This document shows, one piece after another, positions 7,236-9,465 of a stretch of 9,465 bases of DNA. Position 1 is the stretch's first letter; every line of letters begins with the position of its first letter. This stretch comes from Bacillota bacterium (GTDB taxonomy: Bacteria; Bacillota; Clostridia; Oscillospirales; Ruminococcaceae), in assembly GCA_023439835.1 (NCBI GenBank), contig JAEXUW010000014.1:1-9465 (forward strand), in the 5' to 3' direction. A program made the position numbers and the translations under genes. The notes below the pieces were generated by a model. That model worked only from the letters and a program-made list of their open reading frames with translations, made no database searches and was not told where the DNA came from.

Positions 7236-7264
7236 AGTATATACCAAGTCGATTCTTTTGTCAA
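7236..7264 (-). promoter_or_regulatory. strong minus-strand promoter
   Basis: Read on the - strand, TTGACA (7264-7259), a 17-nt spacer and TATACT (7241-7236) match the sigma-A consensus at 11 of 12 positions. It fires leftward, away from the winged-helix gene. No comparable promoter is seen for that gene on the + strand. Confidence 0.65.
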
Positions 7265-7294
7265 CCCTGAAAATTTTGAAAAGAGGACACCGTC

Positions 7295-8044
7295 GTGAAA
7301 AAACGCAAGGAAAAAATCATAAAGCTACCATATAAGCTGTTCGAGTACAACCTGAAGGCTTCCTCCTTCAGAGTTTACATATATCTTTCCTCAATCGCTG
7401 GCGGTTGGTGGAAGAACAGAGTCTGCGTTAAGCTTGCAACCATTTCAGAGCGCTGTAATATCTCCATAAACACCGCCCAGCGTTGTGTAAACGAGCTTGC
7501 CGAAAAGAAGCTGATAAACAAGACCGTCTGCTTTAAGGACCATAGAAGAACCACAAACGAATACAGCGTAAAAACTCTTGATGGAAGCTTCACTGTCATC
7601 GAGCGCAATGTTTTCTTTTCTCTGCGGGATAGCTCTGCCTTCATGACGTTCTGCGGGATAGCCATGCACAAAAACTTAAACGATATGGCTTTTCCATCGA
7701 TTAATCAGCTTGCAACAGCAACAGGACTTAGCGTTCCGACGATAACAGCAAAAGTCAAGCTTTTATCCGAGCATGGTTATCTTCACAAACAACGCTACAC
7801 AAGGCTCAGAGGCGACTTCGGGCATAACAATCACAGACTATTTAAGCTTGCGTTCAGAGCGTTTTTGATGTGGTATATTGTCAAATCCGACACGGTATTT
7901 CAGCTCATCGAGGCAATCAAACACACCGCAAAGTTCATAAACTTTGACTGCTCAACGCTCACCACTGCCGGAGCAGCAGCTCTACTTTTCACAATCGTGC
8001 TGATTTTCATCGCAAAGCACTTCGGGGAGGTGAACACGAGTTAA
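7295..8044 (+). CDS. tandem winged-helix DNA-binding protein with C-terminal membrane helix
   Basis: This 249-residue protein begins with GTG, with GAGGA (7283-7287) 7 nt upstream. It has two helix-turn-helix units: ATISERCNISINTAQRCVNE (48-67), with a wing near 75-95, and PSINQLATATGLSVPTITAK (134-153) with KVKLLSEHGYL after it. Such pairs resemble HTH_36-type regulators and replication-initiator N-termini of mobile elements. After residue 180 the sequence is no longer DNA-binding-like, and 222-240 (TTAGAAALLFTIVLIFIAK) is a clear membrane helix near the end, so the protein is probably tail-anchored with its DNA-binding domains inside. It stands alone, beside a recombinase and a divergent small-RNA promoter that it might control (inference). 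It could instead help tether the element's DNA to the membrane. Confidence 0.8.
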   Translation: MKKRKEKIIKLPYKLFEYNLKASSFRVYIYLSSIAGGWWKNRVCVKLATISERCNISINTAQRCVNELAEKKLINKTVCFKDHRRTTNEYSVKTLDGSFTVIERNVFFSLRDSSAFMTFCGIAMHKNLNDMAFPSINQLATATGLSVPTITAKVKLLSEHGYLHKQRYTRLRGDFGHNNHRLFKLAFRAFLMWYIVKSDTVFQLIEAIKHTAKFINFDCSTLTTAGAAALLFTIVLIFIAKHFGEVNTS

Positions 8045-8051
8045 GGGGGGG
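8045..8051 (+). repeat. G7 tract right after the regulator stop
   Basis: Seven Gs follow the TAA directly, inside TTAAG...CTTAA (8041-8057). The tract lies outside coding sequence, so slippage would not change the protein as read here. It is the only such G-run in the window. Confidence 0.6.
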
Positions 8052-8266
8052 TACTTAAATTTTGGTGAAGCGTATTTATAGATCTACTTGAGTTACGATA
8101 ACAAGCAGAAAAAAGAATCTTTAAGTTTTAACAAAGCTATAAATTAATACATTGCGTGCGTGTTAAAAAAATTTATTTTATATTTTAGAGAAAAAATATA
8201 TTCCTGCAAAATCCCTTTTTCTTTCTGCTGTAACAAGCTCTGATTTTGCTTAAAAACGCTTCTTTG

Positions 8267-8294
8267 TTGAGCAGTGGCAAAAGTTGGGTAAAAT
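8267..8294 (+). promoter_or_regulatory. predicted promoter for the recombinase transcript
   Basis: TTGAGC (8267-8272), a 16-nt spacer and TAAAAT (8289-8294) form a moderate sigma-A-like promoter. The transcript would start near 8301 and carry a leader of about 140 nt containing the 15-bp hairpin before the recombinase ATG. Confidence 0.45.
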
Positions 8295-8326
8295 TTCGGC
8301 GGCGCACAAAAATTTTTTCAAAAAAG

Positions 8327-8362
8327 CGCCTCCAGAGCCTTAAAATCAAGGCTCTGGAGGCG
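8327..8362. repeat. 15-bp perfect inverted repeat; minus-strand terminator shape
   Basis: CGCCTCCAGAGCCTT (8327-8341) and its exact complement (8348-8362) flank AAAATC. On the - strand the stem is followed by GC and TTTTTTGAAAAAATTTTT, a classic Rho-independent terminator; on the + strand no U-run follows. On the + strand the right arm hides a GGAGG (8356-8360). The left arm can also pair its GCGCC (8326-8330) with GGCGC at 8301-8305, an alternative to the long hairpin. A 36-bp dyad beside a serine recombinase gene could also be a recombinase binding site (inference). Confidence 0.7.
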
Positions 8363-8428
8363 ATGGAAATTCTTAAAACGATACTTAGGTCGATAGAAAA
8401 AATGCTGTGTCTTCACAGCGAAAAATGA
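8363..8428 (+). CDS. possible 21-residue leader peptide
   Basis: ATG at 8363 opens a frame of 21 codons (MEILKTILRSIEKM, ending in SEK) whose TGA (8426-8428) touches the recombinase ribosome site. GGAGG lies only 2 nt before the ATG, which is too close for a normal start, and it is buried in the hairpin. The placement suits translational coupling to the recombinase, but the ORF may be chance. Confidence 0.25.
   Translation: MEILKTILRSIEKMLCLHSEK
8404..8419 (+). other. small hairpin before the recombinase ribosome site
   Basis: GCTGTG (8404-8409) pairs with CACAGC (8414-8419) around TCTT. It lies 8 nt before the AAAGGA that serves the recombinase and may tune access to it. Confidence 0.4.
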
Positions 8429-8441
8429 AAGGATGTTTAAC

Positions 8442-8999
8442 ATGAAAAAAATCGCATATATCCGCATTTCTCCCCTTTCTCAATCCATTAACAGTCAGGT
8501 TGAGGCGCTCAAGGCTGTGGGAGTAACCCATTGGTTCATTGAAAGCCGGGCTGAAACCTCATCACTAAAGCAGCTGCTTCGACTTCTCACAACAGCTGAA
8601 CTCGGTGATGAAATATATATCTATGATTTCTCACGCATTGCCTCCACCGCAAAGGAGCTTCTTGATATTCTTGAATACGCTCAGGTCAAACAGCTGAGGC
8701 TGATAAGCATAAATGACAGCTTTGATTCACAAAGTCGCTCTAGCAGGCAGTTTCTTATGGCTCTCAAAAAGATTGCAGAGCTTGAGAGGTCAGCGGTTAT
8801 TGAGCAAACCCGTGAAGGCATTGCCGAAGCCAGACTTCACATTCCACGGCTCGGTGCTGAAATCAAGCCGGAGGACTTCAAAAAGAAATACGTTGAAATG
8901 CTCAACGCCGGTATTTCAAAAACTCAGATTGCTAAAATTTTCGGTTTTTCAAGACAGACGCTTTATAACAAGTTGTATGAAAGTTTTGGTGCGGAATAG
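8442..8999 (+). CDS. small serine recombinase (resolvase/invertase type) with altered active site
   Basis: This 185-residue protein has the Tn3 resolvase/Hin invertase layout: catalytic domain (1-about 120), the long helix (AELERSAVIEQTREGIAEAR, 112-131) and a C-terminal helix-turn-helix (AGISKTQIAKIFGFSRQTLY, 156-175). Tyr6, Arg8 and the nucleophile Ser10 are in place, in YIRIS. By hand alignment to gamma-delta resolvase, Glu34, Arg65, Arg116 and Glu121 are kept in type, but Arg45 becomes Lys43, Asp67 becomes Ser64, Arg71 becomes Ser68 and Arg125 becomes Gln122. Two or more catalytic arginines are thus missing, so it may be slow or inactive and serve as a site-binding regulator. I start at ATG 8442, 8 nt after AAAGGA (8428-8433), not at ATG 8433, which overlaps that site. 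Its size excludes the large ICE integrases. Confidence 0.85.
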   Translation: MKKIAYIRISPLSQSINSQVEALKAVGVTHWFIESRAETSSLKQLLRLLTTAELGDEIYIYDFSRIASTAKELLDILEYAQVKQLRLISINDSFDSQSRSSRQFLMALKKIAELERSAVIEQTREGIAEARLHIPRLGAEIKPEDFKKKYVEMLNAGISKTQIAKIFGFSRQTLYNKLYESFGAE

Positions 9000-9003
9000 C
9001 AGC

Positions 9004-9020
9004 TGTGCCAAATTGGCACA
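9004..9020. promoter_or_regulatory. 17-bp perfect palindrome after the recombinase
   Basis: TGTGCCAAATTGGCACA is symmetric about A9012 and starts 4 nt after the recombinase stop. It lies 29 nt before the -35 of the strong downstream promoter. It could be an operator or a recombinase or regulator binding site. As RNA it forms a 6-bp stem with a T-run about 12 nt later, too far for a good terminator. Confidence 0.55.
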
Positions 9021-9049
9021 AAGAAAATTAATATTTTTTTCAAAATGCG

Positions 9050-9078
9050 TTGACAAAGGCAAAAATGTGCTGTATAAT
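9050..9078 (+). promoter_or_regulatory. fully consensus sigma-A promoter
   Basis: TTGACA (9050-9055), 17 nt and TATAAT (9073-9078) match the consensus at every position. The transcript would start near 9085. No long + strand ORF follows in the remaining 380 nt; the transcript would carry short ORFs and the structured region at 9243-9451. Confidence 0.85.
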
Positions 9079-9107
9079 AAAGGCAATATAAAAACACCCA
9101 GAGGTGA

Positions 9108-9167
9108 ATGACTGCGGTCAAACAGCCATCCACCCATCATCATACAGATACAGCAATATCTGAATGA
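9108..9167 (+). CDS. possible 19-residue leader peptide
   Basis: ATG at 9108 encodes MTAVKQPSTHHHTDTAISE, including three His codons in a row. AGAGG (9100-9104) is only 3 nt upstream, closer than usual, and a small CACC/GGTG hairpin (9095-9098 with 9103-9106) overlaps it. A second ORF of 11 codons starts in an ATGA overlap with this stop. Either could be a leader peptide; both may be chance. Confidence 0.25.
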   Translation: MTAVKQPSTHHHTDTAISE

Positions 9168-9192
9168 CTTTCCGAGTGCTTCTTTGTGTGCT

Positions 9193-9221
9193 ATTATAGC
9201 ATACTGATGATACATTTGCAA
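9193..9221 (-). promoter_or_regulatory. opposing minus-strand promoter
   Basis: On the - strand, TTGCAA (9221-9216), 17 nt and TATAAT (9198-9193) form a good promoter. Its RNA would start near 9186 and run left, overlapping the leader of the + promoter transcript for about 100 nt. A weak 4-bp hairpin (CACC/GGTG) followed by UUUUU near 9090-9106 on that strand could end it. Confidence 0.5.
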
Positions 9222-9242
9222 GGGCTTTCAGATCTGTAATAT

Positions 9243-9451
9243 CTGGAAGCTCTATCTTTTTTGCTAATGGTTCTACTGATTTGATATAAAACCTCCCTAC
9301 AGGTTTTATATAAATACAATTGAATAGTCTTTTAGACATATTCAAAGGGTTTACTCTTTGACGGGGCTTTCTATGCACTCGTTCCTCCCCGATATTAACT
9401 ATCAACGAGTAGGTATGAGTAAAGGCAGCCGACGCAAAGAAGTGCTTCCAG
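9243..9451 (+). ncRNA. candidate 209-nt structured RNA with pseudoknot
   Basis: Ends pair: CTGGAAGC (9243-9250) with GCTTCCAG (9444-9451), then CTTTTTTGC (9256-9264) with GCAAAGAAG (9434-9442), using one U-G pair (9259 with 9439). A further 5-bp stem (9268-9272 with 9427-9431) has two U-G pairs. Enclosed, in order, are an 11-bp hairpin (9284-9294/9301-9311), an 11-bp hairpin with one bulged A (9320-9330/9334-9345), and a 7-bp stem (9350-9356/9417-9423). That last stem surrounds a pseudoknot: CGGGG/CCCCG (9362-9366/9387-9391) interlocked with ACTCGTT/AACGAGT (9377-9383/9404-9410). The wobble pairs favour the + strand. A 27-codon frame (9373-9456) and a longer minus-strand frame overlap it, but neither looks like a known protein. 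It may be a riboswitch-like leader or a free RNA; comparison with known large RNAs such as the raiA motif is worthwhile, but I cannot assign it. Confidence 0.6.
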
Positions 9452-9465
9452 TCTGATTAGCAAGG

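Larger units (their letters stand above)
8045..8441 (+). other. A/T-rich intergenic region between regulator and recombinase
   Basis: This 397-nt gap is A/T-rich in its left two-thirds (8100-8260) and holds nothing I can assign there. Its right third has a promoter, a long palindromic hairpin, a short ORF and a small hairpin, each listed separately. A 60-codon frame from TTG 8246 to 8428 crosses the palindrome but has no convincing ribosome site. Confidence 0.6.

Noticed and set aside
8246..8428. 60-codon frame from TTG 8246
   Set aside because: The start overlaps the promoter region and lacks a ribosome site, and much of its coding content is the palindrome. Only the last 21 codons are kept, as a weak leader ORF.
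9184..9250. GTGTG at 9186-9190 as the 5' end of a group II intron
   Set aside because: The five-base match is not followed by further conserved intron sequence, and no domain V or intron protein is visible in the window.
9118..9405. Minus-strand reading frame of about 95 codons (MSKRLFNC region) at the right end
   Set aside because: It has no ribosome site, starts from a TTG, and overlaps the structured RNA and both facing promoters. The sequence shows no domain, and the U-G pairing evidence explains the region better as + strand RNA.
9373..9456. 27-codon + strand ORF starting at ATG 9373
   Set aside because: No ribosome site precedes it, and its sequence is fully used by the pseudoknot stems, so it is probably incidental.
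1..9465. CRISPR array, tRNA or rRNA genes, insertion-sequence ends
   Set aside because: I saw no regularly spaced direct repeats, no tRNA cloverleaf or rRNA signature, and no transposase with flanking inverted repeats.

Overview
The window looks like part of an integrative conjugative element, or its direct flank, from a low-to-mid GC Gram-positive gut anaerobe. A Ruminococcus or a relative in the Oscillospirales is the best guess. The evidence is AGGAGG-type ribosome sites, a TTG and a GTG start, sigma-A-like promoters, a VirD4/TraG-type coupling protein, a lipoprotein with a long Thr-rich TTTKPVTTT stalk, and a thioester/Cna_B surface protein. The genus is inference. All convincing protein genes are on the + strand.

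Left part (1-4111): a possible gene tail, then the type IV coupling protein (135-2159), which energises DNA transfer. A small two-helix membrane protein with a coiled-coil tail follows (2213-2857). Next comes a 58-residue ribbon-helix-helix protein (2925-3101) behind a TTGACT-N17-TATAAT promoter, apparently co-transcribed with a CAP-domain lipoprotein (3119-4111). Two tandem hairpin terminators end this unit.

Middle (4112-7294): one large secreted adhesin-like protein (4239-7070). It has a signal peptide, an N-terminal thioester domain (Cys73 and the TQMA glutamine), a Pro/Glu hinge, six Cna_B domains each with an intact Lys/Glu/Asn isopeptide triad, and a C-terminal membrane anchor without a canonical LPXTG. 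The lipoprotein and the adhesin are probably surface cargo that helps cell contact during transfer or host colonisation (inference). The 7071-7294 gap holds a two-way terminator and a strong minus-strand promoter that together outline a small RNA of about 110 nt.

Right part (7295-9465): a tandem winged-helix regulator with a C-terminal membrane helix (7295-8044). Then a 397-nt gap with a promoter, a 15-bp perfect palindromic hairpin and a possible 21-codon ORF. Then a small resolvase/invertase-like serine recombinase (8442-8999) in which two arginines normally needed for catalysis are replaced. Downstream are a 17-bp palindrome, a fully consensus promoter (9050-9078), a 19-codon ORF, an opposing promoter (9193-9221), and a 209-nt region (9243-9451) that folds into a closed, multi-branched, pseudoknotted structure with no convincing protein gene.

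The main candidates for new biology are the pseudoknotted RNA at 9243-9451 with its facing promoters, and the minus-strand small RNA at about 7115-7229. The recombinase with an altered active site and the membrane-tethered DNA-binding protein come next.
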